From Pararhizobium qamdonense (GTDB taxonomy: Bacteria; Pseudomonadota; Alphaproteobacteria; Rhizobiales; Rhizobiaceae), in contig NZ_CP119566.1 in assembly GCF_029277445.1 (NCBI RefSeq), forward strand, positions 2,854,001 through 2,918,000: a stretch of DNA of 64,000 nt. The letters are read 5' to 3'. Shown here one piece after another: positions 49,854-58,307 of this stretch. Position 1 is the first letter of the stretch. Every line of letters starts with the position of its first letter. The notes beneath the pieces are model-generated. The model saw only the letters and a list, made by a program, of their open reading frames with translations. It had not been told where the DNA came from and ran no database searches. The translations under genes were made by a program, and so were the position numbers.

Positions 49854-50639
49854 CTACGCTTGCCCGACCTTGCCCCAAAACTCAAGCGCAGCCTTTTTGA
49901 AGACCCTGTCGCCGACGGCCAGCATATGATCGCGGCCGGGAATATCGAGAGCCACGGCATCGGGGATAAGGGCTGCCAGTTCCTGCGCGGAACCGGCAAT
50001 ATCGTCCTTGGTGCCAACGGCGACCAGGACGGGAACAGCGATACGGCCCATATCCTCGACGGACAAGAGGTCGCGCGAGGTCGAGATGCAGGCAGCGAGC
50101 GCCTTGCGGTCGCTCTTCGTCTGGTCGGCAAAGGCGCGAAACATCCGCCCCCGCTCATGGGTCACCACATCGAGCGACGGCGCGTTCAAAGCATCGGCTA
50201 TCGGATCCCAGTCTCCAACCCCGGTGACCATCCCGATACCAAGGCCACCCAGAACGAGCGAGCGCACGCGATTGGGATGCGCAAGCGTCAGGAATGCCGA
50301 AATGCGGGCTCCCATCGAGTAGCCCATGACATGCGCCTCGGCGATACCGAGATGATCGAGCAGCGCCACGGCGTCTCCTGCCATCGACTGCGGATGATAG
50401 ACGGACGGGTCATGCGGCTTTCCGCTGGCGCCATGGCCGCGATTGTCGAGTGCAATCACCCGGAATCCCGCATCGCCCAGCGTCTTCAGCCAGCCCGGAA
50501 AGACCCAGTTCACATTGGCGCTGGAGGCAAATCCATGGATCAGCAGGATGGGATCACCGGACGGATCGCCCTCGTCGAAATAGGCGATCGGCAGGCCGTC
50601 ATGGGTGAAGGTGGAAAAAGCGGGCGGGTTCAGATCCAT
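49854..50639 (-). CDS. Alpha/beta-fold hydrolase
   Basis: Alpha/beta-hydrolase of 261 residues, substrate unknown. The oxyanion region HGFASSANVNW, the VIALDNRGHGASGKP segment, and the nucleophile elbow GYSMGAR (Ser108) are clear. The acid is probably one of the Asp in GTKDDIAGS and the base His238 in PGRDHMLAVGD. No signal peptide is present. The start at 50639 (MDLNPPAFSTF) is used because the sequence upstream lacks hydrolase features. It is transcribed alone and divergent from the zinc-finger gene. Confidence 0.9.
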   Translation of the reverse strand: MDLNPPAFSTFTHDGLPIAYFDEGDPSGDPILLIHGFASSANVNWVFPGWLKTLGDAGFRVIALDNRGHGASGKPHDPSVYHPQSMAGDAVALLDHLGIAEAHVMGYSMGARISAFLTLAHPNRVRSLVLGGLGIGMVTGVGDWDPIADALNAPSLDVVTHERGRMFRAFADQTKSDRKALAACISTSRDLLSVEDMGRIAVPVLVAVGTKDDIAGSAQELAALIPDAVALDIPGRDHMLAVGDRVFKKAALEFWGKVGQA

Positions 50640-50804
50640 GGCATGCGTCCTGTTTTTCTGCGACCCTATGACAGCGGCGGCACCGCGAAAACCCCGCAAC
50701 GCCAAAAAACCCGCAGGCGCGGCATCTTTGCCGCTACACTTTTGACGCAAAGCTTTCTATGGTGCGGCCGAATTCGACTATTCTTCTACATGACGGAGCA
50801 TGAC

Positions 50805-51050
50805 ATGGCCGGGCACGGTATTCCCCACTTTCAAAACGATGGCGGCCACGCGGTGATCGAGGTCGGCGTCAAGGAATTCATGTGCACGGGTGCCTCTGTG
50901 CCGTTCGATCACCCGCATATCTATATCGACATGGGCGACGACAACGAAAAAGTCTGTTCCTACTGCTCGACGCTCTACCGCTACAACGCGAAGCTTCATG
51001 CGGACCAGACGGTCCCGGACGGCTGCACGTTCAATGCCAAGGCGGCGTAA
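50805..51050 (+). CDS. CHCC-type zinc-finger domain protein
   Basis: An 81-residue protein of the zf-CHCC family. The zinc ligands are Cys27, His36 (or His38), Cys51 and Cys54 in the pattern FMCTGASVPFDHPH and EKVCSYCSTLYRY. The fold is shared with the NDUFS6 accessory subunit of mitochondrial complex I, and bacterial members are linked to respiratory complex I in alphaproteobacteria; the function here is inferred. GGAG 6 nt before ATG 50805 decides the start over an ATG five codons upstream. It is followed after 18 nt by an FAD monooxygenase gene, likely co-transcribed. Confidence 0.88.
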   Translation: MAGHGIPHFQNDGGHAVIEVGVKEFMCTGASVPFDHPHIYIDMGDDNEKVCSYCSTLYRYNAKLHADQTVPDGCTFNAKAA

Positions 51051-51068
51051 GCTGCAAACGCTCCCCGC

Positions 51069-52214
51069 ATGACGCGACCCGTTGCGATCGTTGGCGCCGG
51101 CATAGCCGGGCTGACGGCGGCCCTCAGTTTTGCCCGCAAAGGCATGGAGACCGACATCTTTGAACGCACCAGCGTTCTCAGCGAGGCCGGTGCCGGGCTG
51201 CAGCTCTCGCCGAATGCAACACGGATTCTTGCCAGGCTCGGGCTGCTCCCGGCGTTGGAAAGCCTCTGGAGCGAACCGCAGGCGATCACGCTGGCGAGCG
51301 GTGTATCGCTGCGCACGATCGCGTCCGTTCCCTCCGGCCCATTCGCACGCAGCCGCTGGCAATCACCCTATGGCGTTCTTCACAGGGCCGATCTGCAAAA
51401 GACCCTGCTGGATGCCGTCAATGCCAATCGCCTTTGCCGTCTTCATCTCGGCACGCAGATCGGGGATGCCGATCACGGTCGGATAAATGGCAGCGAGCCA
51501 CGTCTTGTGGTGGGCGCCGATGGCGTCTGGTCGCAGATGAGAAAGCAGATAGAAGCCGCTGGAAAATCGATCTTTTCCGGCAATGTAGCCTGGCGCTTCA
51601 CGCTCAGTGAGGAGGAGGCTCCGGCGGTGTTCGATAAAACCAAAGTCACGGCCTTTCTCGGCAGCGGCTCGCACCTGGTCGTCTACCCCTTGCAGCACTC
51701 CGGCCGTTTCAATGTGGTCGCCATCACCGCCGGTGCTGATCCCGGACAATCATGGGACAGCACCCTGCCCTTGGACCATAGCCGCGAACGCTTGCTGAAG
51801 GCCTTCCATGGATGGCATCCGCAGATCACCGATCTGCTGCGGCAGGCGGGCGGGCTGACGATCTGGCCGCTGCATGAAGTCAGTGACGGCGCCTGGCATC
51901 AGGGAGATAAAGCAGTGCTGATCGGCGACGCCGCCCATGCGATGATGCCCTTTGCTGCGCAAGGGGCGGCAATGGCGATCGAGGACGGGTTTGAGCTTGC
52001 TTCGTTCGTGGCGGCTGGAAAGCCGCTGAGCGCCTTTGCCGATCACCGCAAAAGCCGCATGGCGCGCGTCCGCTCGCGTGGCGCCTTCAACCGTTTTGCC
52101 TATCACGCCCGCGGCCCGGCACGGCTCGGGCGCGATATCGTCCTCTCGCTGCGGCGGCCGGAAAGCCTGGCCGCCGATTTCGACTGGCTTTATGGGTACG
52201 AGCCGAAGGACTGA
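51069..52214 (+). CDS. FAD-dependent monooxygenase (aromatic hydroxylase family)
   Basis: Group A flavin monooxygenase of 381 residues. The N-terminal Rossmann motif is GAGIAG (residues 9-14 in VAIVGAGIAGLTAALSFARK), the middle DG motif appears as LVVGADGVWSQMRKQI, and the GD motif as VLIGDAAHAMMPFAAQGAAM. The overall pattern resembles salicylate hydroxylase and 6-hydroxynicotinate monooxygenase relatives; ubiquinone hydroxylases of the UbiH type are less similar. The substrate is unknown. It converges on metC with only 3 nt between the two genes. Confidence 0.88.
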   Translation: MTRPVAIVGAGIAGLTAALSFARKGMETDIFERTSVLSEAGAGLQLSPNATRILARLGLLPALESLWSEPQAITLASGVSLRTIASVPSGPFARSRWQSPYGVLHRADLQKTLLDAVNANRLCRLHLGTQIGDADHGRINGSEPRLVVGADGVWSQMRKQIEAAGKSIFSGNVAWRFTLSEEEAPAVFDKTKVTAFLGSGSHLVVYPLQHSGRFNVVAITAGADPGQSWDSTLPLDHSRERLLKAFHGWHPQITDLLRQAGGLTIWPLHEVSDGAWHQGDKAVLIGDAAHAMMPFAAQGAAMAIEDGFELASFVAAGKPLSAFADHRKSRMARVRSRGAFNRFAYHARGPARLGRDIVLSLRRPESLAADFDWLYGYEPKD

Positions 52215-52217
52215 ACG

Positions 52218-53408
52218 TCAGACGGCCTTTGCGGCCGCAAACCCGGCTTCGATGTCCTTGCGCAAATCCGCAACATCCTCAAGGCCGATCTGCAGCCGAA
52301 TGACCGGACCTTCGGCGGGCGCCTTGCAGACTTTGCGATCGGACAGACCGACATGCACGGCCAAGCTCTCATACCCACCCCAGGACCAGCCGAGGCCGAA
52401 GATCGACAGCGCGTCGAGGAAGGCATGCGCCTTCGGCTTGAACTGATCAGCACTTTCAGCCTTGAGTACGACGGAGAAGATACCGCTTGATCCGGTAAAA
52501 TCCCGTTTCCACAGGTCATGACCGGGAAAGCCCGGCAAGGCCGGGTGCAACACGCGGGCGACATCGTCGCGCTCTTCCAGCCAGCGGGCAATATTGAGCG
52601 CGCTTTCCTGATGGCGCTCCAGCCGGATGCCCATCGTGCGCAAGCCGCGCAAAATCTGGTAGCTGTCATCGGGCGAGCCGCAGAGGCCGAGTGCGCCATG
52701 CGTTTCGAGCAACTGCTCCCAATGGGCCGCATTGGCAGAGATCGTGCCCATGAGAATATCGGAATGACCCGACGGGTATTTGGTCGCCGCATGGATCGAT
52801 ATATCGACGCCGTGATCCAGCGGCTTGAAATAAAGCGGCGTTGCCCAGGTATTGTCCATCGTCACCACGCAGCCATGGCGATGCGCGACAGCCGATATCG
52901 CGCGAATATCCTGCATTTCGAATGTGTTGGACCCCGGCGCTTCGGTATGGACAAGCTTGGTATTCGACTTGATCAGGCTTTCGATACCGGCCCCAATCAT
53001 CGGGTCGTAATATTCGACGGTGACGCCGAGCCGCGTCAGCATGGTGTCGCAGAAATGCCGGGTCGGGAAATAGACCGAATCGACGATCAGCGCATGATCG
53101 CCCGCCGACAGGAAAGCCAGGAACGGCACGGTGACGGCGGCGAGCCCGGACGGGACAAGAACAGTGCCGGCCGAACCCTCAAGCGCATCGATCGCCTCAC
53201 ACAAAGCATCGGTGGTCGGCGTTCCCCGCGTTCCATAGGTGTATTTCTGCGCCTTGGTTTCCATGGCTTTTGCGTTGGGAAACAACACAGTGGACGCGTG
53301 CACGACAGGCGGATTGACGAACCCATGAAAATCGAAGGGCGAATTGCCGATATGCGACAGCTTCGTGTTCACGCCGGCGGCGGCGAGGAAATCATTCTTT
53401 TCAGTCAT
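52218..53408 (-). CDS. metC: Cystathionine beta-lyase
   Basis: PLP-dependent Cys/Met metabolism enzyme of 396 residues that splits cystathionine to homocysteine, pyruvate and ammonia. The PLP-binding lysine is near residue 210 in ISIHAATKYPSGHSDILMG. Other signatures are YTYGTRGTPTTDALCEAID at the substrate-binding N-terminal region, VDSVYFPTRHFCDTML and the C-terminal SLAVHVGL. The N-terminus and these motifs fit the MetC branch better than MetB or MetZ. It is divergent from aapJ across about 340 nt. Confidence 0.92.
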   Translation of the reverse strand: MTEKNDFLAAAGVNTKLSHIGNSPFDFHGFVNPPVVHASTVLFPNAKAMETKAQKYTYGTRGTPTTDALCEAIDALEGSAGTVLVPSGLAAVTVPFLAFLSAGDHALIVDSVYFPTRHFCDTMLTRLGVTVEYYDPMIGAGIESLIKSNTKLVHTEAPGSNTFEMQDIRAISAVAHRHGCVVTMDNTWATPLYFKPLDHGVDISIHAATKYPSGHSDILMGTISANAAHWEQLLETHGALGLCGSPDDSYQILRGLRTMGIRLERHQESALNIARWLEERDDVARVLHPALPGFPGHDLWKRDFTGSSGIFSVVLKAESADQFKPKAHAFLDALSIFGLGWSWGGYESLAVHVGLSDRKVCKAPAEGPVIRLQIGLEDVADLRKDIEAGFAAAKAV

Positions 53409-53752
53409 GGGAAGGTCCGCTTGTGAAATTTCATGTCCCCTCCCTTCTCAGCCCAGCGGGCCGGAGGGTCAAGGGACTTCGCCTGCAGTAAGCTGGCGTA
53501 AATGCGGAAAACTGCGGATATGGAAGTTTTTTGAACATAAAACTGCATCAAACCGTCAAAAACTGCCTAAACATGCGGCGCAATCAACGTTTCTGGTGGT
53601 GCAGCCCGGAAAATCGGCAACGTGTCTTGACCCTGCGCTGTTTTGAGCATGAGATAGACAGTACTCGCGCCAGGAGGGTGGCGGGGGCCGTTGCTGCATC
53701 CAAGCGCAGCCTGCGGGACAAGAACAAAGACAACAGAAAAAGGTTCTAAAAA
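53409..53752. other. Regulatory region between metC and aapJ
   Basis: About 340 nt without a gene, holding the divergent metC and aap promoters. It contains three direct copies of AAAACTGC (53508-53515, 53539-53546, 53559-53566), a candidate aap promoter at 53627-53655, and an aapJ leader of about 95 nt. No riboswitch class was recognised. Confidence 0.6.
53627..53655 (+). promoter_or_regulatory. Candidate aapJQMP promoter
   Basis: TTGACC (53627-53632) and TGAGAT (53650-53655) with a 17-nt spacer, about 98 nt upstream of the aapJ start. The -35 match is good, the -10 match moderate. Confidence 0.4.
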
Positions 53753-54778
53753 ATGGCAAAAAGAATTCTGACAGCGCTCATCGGCGCTGCCGTCATGGGG
53801 ATTGGCACTCAGGCAGCATCGGCAACTACGCTCGGCGACGTCAAGGCGAAGGGTTTCCTTCAATGCGGCGTCAACACCGGCCTGACAGGCTTTGCCTCCC
53901 CGGACGCCTCGGGTAACTGGAGCGGCTTCGACGTCGATTATTGCAAGGCGATTGCTGCTGCGATCTTTGGCGACGCGACCAAGGTAAAATACACCCCGAC
54001 ATCCGCCAAGGACCGTTTCCCGGCGCTGCAGTCGGGCGAAGTGGACGTTCTGGCCCGTAACACGACCTGGACGATCAACCGCGATACCGCACTCGGCTTC
54101 AACTTCCGCGCAGTCAACTATTATGACGGCCAGGGCTTCATGGTCCGCAAGTCTTTGAACGTGAAGTCGGCGCTTGAGCTGTCCGGCGCTGCCGTCTGCG
54201 TCCAGACCGGCACCACGACCGAACTGAACCTCGCCGACTATTTCAAGGCCAACAATCTGCAGTACAACCCGGTCGTTTTCGAAAAGCTCGAAGAAGTGAA
54301 CGCTGCCTATGATGCCGGCCGTTGCGACGTCTACACGACGGACCAGTCGGGCCTCTATTCGCTGCGTCTGACGCTGGCTGCTCCGGACGATCACATGATC
54401 CTGCCGGAAATCATCTCCAAGGAGCCGCTTGGACCGGCCGTCCGCCAGGGCGACGACCAGTGGTTTGACATTGTCAGCTGGGTTCATTACGCGCTCGTCG
54501 GCGCCGAAGACTTCGGCATCACTTCGGCCAATGTCGAGGAAATGAAGAAGTCGACCAACCCGGACATCCAGCGCTTCCTCGGCGTTGAGGCAGACACCAA
54601 GATCGGTACCGACCTTGGCCTGGAAAACGATTGGGCCGTCAAGATCATCAAGGCTGTGGGCAACTATGGCGAAGTGTTTGACCGCAACATCGGTGCAGGC
54701 AGCCCGCTGAAGATCGAACGTGGCCTGAACGCTCTGTGGAGCAAGGGCGGCATCCAGTATGCACCGCCAGTACGCTAA
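53753..54778 (+). CDS. aapJ: General L-amino acid ABC transporter substrate-binding protein
   Basis: Periplasmic binding protein of 341 residues for the Aap general amino-acid permease of rhizobia. A signal peptide (MAKRILTALIGAAVMGIGTQ...ASA, cleavage after residue 24) precedes the mature TTLGDVKAKGFLQCGVNTG. The family-3 signature GFASPDASGNWSGFDVDYCKAIAAA and the LQSGEVDVLARNTTWT segment are clear, and the C-terminus SKGGIQYAPPVR fits AapJ. The ribosome-binding site AAGG is 9 nt upstream. In Rhizobium leguminosarum, Aap feeds amino-acid cycling in nodules and is controlled by nitrogen status. Confidence 0.95.
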   Translation: MAKRILTALIGAAVMGIGTQAASATTLGDVKAKGFLQCGVNTGLTGFASPDASGNWSGFDVDYCKAIAAAIFGDATKVKYTPTSAKDRFPALQSGEVDVLARNTTWTINRDTALGFNFRAVNYYDGQGFMVRKSLNVKSALELSGAAVCVQTGTTTELNLADYFKANNLQYNPVVFEKLEEVNAAYDAGRCDVYTTDQSGLYSLRLTLAAPDDHMILPEIISKEPLGPAVRQGDDQWFDIVSWVHYALVGAEDFGITSANVEEMKKSTNPDIQRFLGVEADTKIGTDLGLENDWAVKIIKAVGNYGEVFDRNIGAGSPLKIERGLNALWSKGGIQYAPPVR

Positions 54779-54793
54779 GACCATATGACAATC

Positions 54794-54819
54794 GGGAAAG
54801 CGGCTCCGGCCGCTTTCCC
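54794..54819 (+). terminator. Intercistronic hairpin between aapJ and aapQ
   Basis: Perfect 11-bp stem GGGAAAGCGGC (54794-54804) and GCCGCTTTCCC (54809-54819), loop TCCG. It lies just after aapJ and lacks a U-tract, so it probably stabilises the aapJ mRNA or lowers downstream expression rather than ending the operon. Confidence 0.65.
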
Positions 54820-54875
54820 CTCCCAAAAATAAGAATCGCTCGAAACAGGGCGATCAGGGGATTAAGAGGCTCTGC

Positions 54876-56069
54876 ATGACGATCGACGCCACGATTCCGC
54901 CCGGCAAGGACAAGCCGACCGGCTCAATACTCAACGATCCCAAGGTTCGCGGCTTTATCTACCAGGCCGTGACCTTGCTACTGCTGATTGTTTTCATCTA
55001 CTGGATCGCGATGAACACCAGCGAAAACCTGAAGCGCGCCAATATCGCTTCCGGTTATGGCTTTCTCAACGGACGCGCCGGCTTTGATGTCGGTCAATCG
55101 CTGATCGCCTATTCCAGCGATTCGACCTACGGCCGCGCCCTGGTGGTGGGTTTCTTCAATACGATCCTGGTGGCCGTCGCCGGCATCGTCACGGCAACGA
55201 TCATCGGGTTTCTGGTCGGCATCGGCCGGCTGTCGAAGAACTGGCTGATCGCCAAGCTGTCGATGGTCTATGTCGAGGTCTTCCGCAACATTCCGCCGCT
55301 GCTGGTCATCTTCTTCTGGTATTCCGGCGTTCTGGCCGTCCTGCCGCAACCAAGGGATTCCGTGGCGCTGCCGCTGGATATGTATATCAACAATCGCGGC
55401 CTCGCCTTCCCGCGCCCGGTGTTTGAAAGCGGCTCGCAATTCATCCTGCTTGCCCTCATCATCGCAGCGATCGGCAGCTTCCTGTTTGCCCGCTATGCAA
55501 ACAAGAAGCAGATGGAGACAGGCAAGCGCCTGCCGGTGCTCTGGACCGTCCTTGGCCTGTTGATCGGCCTGCCGCTCCTCACCTATTTCGTCACCGGCGG
55601 TCCGATCTCCTTCGACGTTCCGGTTGCCGGCAAGTTCAACCTGACCGGCGGCTCGGTGGTTGGCCCGGAATTCCTGTCGCTGTTTCTGGCGCTCTCCTTC
55701 TATACGGCATCCTTCATCGCCGAAATCGTCCGCGCCGGTATTCGCGGTGTCAGCCATGGCCAGTCGGAAGCGGCCCATGCGCTGGGGGTGCGGCCCGGTC
55801 TCACCACGCGCCTCGTCGTCGTGCCGCAGGCCATGCGGATCATCATCCCGCCCTTGACCAGCCAATATCTCAACTTGACGAAAAACTCGTCTCTCGCCAT
55901 CGCCATCGGCTATTCGGACCTCGTTTCCACCGGCGGCACCATCCTGAACCAGACCGGCCAAGCCATTGAAATCGTCAGCATCTGGATTGTCGTCTATCTG
56001 ACGCTGAGCCTCTCGACATCGGCGATCATGAACTGGTTCAACGCCAAGATGGCACTGGTGGAGAGATAA
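54876..56069 (+). CDS. aapQ: General L-amino acid ABC transporter permease AapQ
   Basis: First membrane subunit of the Aap transporter, 397 residues, of the HisMQ permease type. Hydrophobic helices start at about residue 27 ([18 protein letters not shown]). The N-terminal permease signature [19 protein letters not shown] and the EAA loop [18 protein letters not shown] are present, with [19 protein letters not shown] typical of polar amino acid permeases. AGAGG 6 nt upstream supports the start. It lies 97 nt after aapJ, behind the hairpin, and 4 nt before aapM. Confidence 0.95.
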   Translation: MTIDATIPPGKDKPTGSILNDPKVRGFIYQAVTLLLLIVFIYWIAMNTSENLKRANIASGYGFLNGRAGFDVGQSLIAYSSDSTYGRALVVGFFNTILVAVAGIVTATIIGFLVGIGRLSKNWLIAKLSMVYVEVFRNIPPLLVIFFWYSGVLAVLPQPRDSVALPLDMYINNRGLAFPRPVFESGSQFILLALIIAAIGSFLFARYANKKQMETGKRLPVLWTVLGLLIGLPLLTYFVTGGPISFDVPVAGKFNLTGGSVVGPEFLSLFLALSFYTASFIAEIVRAGIRGVSHGQSEAAHALGVRPGLTTRLVVVPQAMRIIIPPLTSQYLNLTKNSSLAIAIGYSDLVSTGGTILNQTGQAIEIVSIWIVVYLTLSLSTSAIMNWFNAKMALVER

Positions 56070-56073
56070 GATC

Positions 56074-57231
56074 ATGAACACGCATCAGACCAACTTCGTC
56101 CGCACCAGCATGATCGACCAATCGACACCGCCGGTGCTCGATAAGGGTTATATCGCCTGGATAAGGAAGAACCTTCTCGCCACGCCGCTGGATGCGGTGC
56201 TGACGATTATCGCCATCCTGGCGCTCGCCTGGTTCCTGCCGCCGGCCATCAAATGGCTGTTCATCGACGCCTCCTGGACAGGCGGCGGACGCGGCGTTTG
56301 CGCAACGGCCGCTCAAGGGGGCTCGCAGCCGGAAGGCTGGAGCGGCGCCTGCTGGGCGTTTGTCGGCGCCAAATTCGACGTGTTCATGTTCGGCCGGTAT
56401 CCGGTCGATGAACGCTGGCGTCCCATGCTGGTCGGCTTCCTGTTTGTGGCGCTCCTCGTCCCGATCCTGATCCCGAAAGTGCCCTATAAGAGCCTGAACG
56501 CCATCCTTTTGTTTGGCGTGCTGCCGATCCTGTCCTTTTTCGTGCTGATCGGTGGCGTGCTTGGCCTTTCCTATGTGGAAACGCCGCTCTGGGGCGGCCT
56601 GATGGTGACGCTGATCCTGTCCTTTGTGGGCATCGCCGTATCCTTGCCGCTTGGCATCGTGTTGGCGCTCGGGCGCCGGTCCACCATGCCGGTGATCCGC
56701 CTGCTCTGCACGGTCTTCATCGAGATTGTCCGCGGTATTCCGCTGATCACGGTGCTGTTCATGGCCAGCGTCATGCTGCCCTTGTTCCTGCCCCAGGGCA
56801 TGACCGTCGACAAGTTCCTCAGAGCCGTGATCGGGGTGTCGCTCTTTGCCTCCGCCTATATGGCCGAAGTGGTGCGCGGCGGCCTGCAGGCCATCCCGAA
56901 GGGACAGGCGGAAGGCGCCGATTCGCTGGGCTTGAGCTACTGGCAGAAGATGCGGCTGATCATCCTGCCGCAGGCACTGAAGCTGGTCATTCCCGGCATC
57001 GTCAACACCTTTATCGGCCTGTTCAAGGATACGTCGCTGGTGTCGATCATCGGCATGTTCGATCTGCTCGGCATCGTCCGGCAGAATTTCTCGGACGCCA
57101 ACTGGGCATCGCCGGTCACGCCACTCTCCGGTCTCGTCTTTGCCGGATTTACTTTCTGGCTTTTCTGCTTCGGTATGTCGCGCTATTCAGGGTTCATGGA
57201 ACGAAAGCTCGACAAGGGCCACAAACGATAA
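56074..57231 (+). CDS. aapM: General L-amino acid ABC transporter permease AapM
   Basis: Second membrane subunit of the Aap transporter, 385 residues. It carries the polar amino acid permease core [40 protein letters not shown], and the EAA loop [20 protein letters not shown] that contacts AapP. The first about 130 residues (with the cysteine-containing [19 protein letters not shown] loop) are an extension characteristic of AapM compared with HisM. It starts 4 nt after aapQ and ends 18 nt before aapP, so all are in one transcript. Confidence 0.95.
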   Translation: MNTHQTNFVRTSMIDQSTPPVLDKGYIAWIRKNLLATPLDAVLTIIAILALAWFLPPAIKWLFIDASWTGGGRGVCATAAQGGSQPEGWSGACWAFVGAKFDVFMFGRYPVDERWRPMLVGFLFVALLVPILIPKVPYKSLNAILLFGVLPILSFFVLIGGVLGLSYVETPLWGGLMVTLILSFVGIAVSLPLGIVLALGRRSTMPVIRLLCTVFIEIVRGIPLITVLFMASVMLPLFLPQGMTVDKFLRAVIGVSLFASAYMAEVVRGGLQAIPKGQAEGADSLGLSYWQKMRLIILPQALKLVIPGIVNTFIGLFKDTSLVSIIGMFDLLGIVRQNFSDANWASPVTPLSGLVFAGFTFWLFCFGMSRYSGFMERKLDKGHKR

Positions 57232-57249
57232 CGAATAAGGGGAAATACA

Positions 57250-58026
57250 ATGGCAGCTGAAGCCAAACCGCTGAAGATCGAAGTGTCTTCCACGGACGTC
57301 GCGGTCGAAATCGTCGGCATGAACAAGTGGTATGGAGATTTCCACGTTCTGCGCGACATCAACCTGAAGGTCATGCGCGGTGAACGCATCGTCGTTGCCG
57401 GCCCGTCCGGTTCCGGCAAATCCACGATGATCCGCTGCATCAACCGTCTGGAAGAACACCAGAAGGGCACGATCATCGTCGATGGTATCGAGCTCACCAA
57501 CGACCTGAAGAAGATCGATGAAGTGCGCCGCGAAGTCGGCATGGTGTTCCAGCATTTCAATCTCTTCCCGCACCTGACCATCCTGGAAAACTGCACGCTG
57601 GCGCCGATCTGGGTGCGCAAGATGCCGAAGAAGCAGGCGGAAGAAATCGCCATGCACTTCCTCAAGCGCGTCAAGATCCCCGAACAGGCCAACAAATATC
57701 CGGGCCAGCTTTCCGGCGGTCAGCAGCAGCGCGTGGCGATTGCCCGTTCGCTCTGCATGAACCCGCGCGTCATGCTGTTCGATGAGCCGACCTCGGCGCT
57801 TGACCCGGAAATGATCAAGGAAGTGCTCGACACGATGGTCGGCCTTGCCGAAGAAGGCATGACGATGATCTGCGTCACCCATGAAATGGGCTTTGCCCGC
57901 CAGGTCGCCAACCGCGTGATCTTCATGGACCAGGGCCAGATCGTCGAACAGAACGAGCCGGCCGCGTTCTTCGACAACCCGCAGCACGAGCGCACCAAAC
58001 TGTTCCTCAGCCAGATCCTGCATTAA
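57250..58026 (+). CDS. aapP: General L-amino acid ABC transporter ATP-binding protein AapP
   Basis: ATPase subunit of the Aap transporter, 258 residues. Walker [14 protein letters not shown], signature [15 protein letters not shown], Walker [15 protein letters not shown] and the H-loop [13 protein letters not shown] are all intact. The start [14 protein letters not shown] has AAGGGG 8-11 nt upstream. It is the last gene of aapJQMP; a perfect 11-bp hairpin lies 28 nt past the stop. It converges on the caspase operon across a palindromic repeat element. Confidence 0.96.
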   Translation: MAAEAKPLKIEVSSTDVAVEIVGMNKWYGDFHVLRDINLKVMRGERIVVAGPSGSGKSTMIRCINRLEEHQKGTIIVDGIELTNDLKKIDEVRREVGMVFQHFNLFPHLTILENCTLAPIWVRKMPKKQAEEIAMHFLKRVKIPEQANKYPGQLSGGQQQRVAIARSLCMNPRVMLFDEPTSALDPEMIKEVLDTMVGLAEEGMTMICVTHEMGFARQVANRVIFMDQGQIVEQNEPAAFFDNPQHERTKLFLSQILH

Positions 58027-58053
58027 CGATAGGATCGTCTGGCCATCGAACTG

Positions 58054-58082
58054 GAAGGCCCGTGACATTGGCACGGGCCTTC
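58054..58082 (+). terminator. Hairpin downstream of aapP
   Basis: Perfect 11-bp stem GAAGGCCCGTG (58054-58064) and CACGGGCCTTC (58072-58082), loop of 7 nt. There is no U-tract after it, so it may be a mRNA 3'-end stabiliser or a factor-assisted terminator. Confidence 0.55.
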
Positions 58083-58134
58083 AGGCCGCTGACGAACTCT
58101 GAATTGGCTTGTTTGACGATAGCGACGCCCCATT

Positions 58135-58255
58135 CTCCCTCATTCTCGCCCTTGTGGCGGGAATCCAGCCAGCTCAAGTCCTTGAGCTGAAAGACTCTTT
58201 GACCCGACGGACGTCGGGTCGCTGGATTCCCGCCACAAGGGCGAGAATGAGGGAG
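58135..58255. repeat. RIME-like intergenic palindromic element
   Basis: A 121-bp element made of a perfect 35-bp inverted repeat (arms 58135-58169 and 58221-58255, inner end ATCCAGC/GCTGGAT). The arms enclose two smaller perfect hairpins: AGCTCAAG-TC-CTTGAGCT (58171-58188) and GACCCGAC-GGAC-GTCGGGTC (58201-58220). It would fold as a three-armed cloverleaf. Its layout and the CCTCATTC...AATCCAGC pattern resemble the RIME family of rhizobial intergenic mosaic elements. It encodes no protein and sits between two convergent operons. Confidence 0.85.
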
Positions 58256-58307
58256 GTTGGGGTGTGGCTCCCACCAGACAATCATATTTCAGATTGGTCA
58301 GCAGTGC

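Noticed and set aside
58135..58255. The palindromic element considered as the end of an insertion sequence or a transposon
   Set aside because: There is no transposase, no flanking direct repeat was found, and the internal hairpins match an intergenic mosaic element instead.
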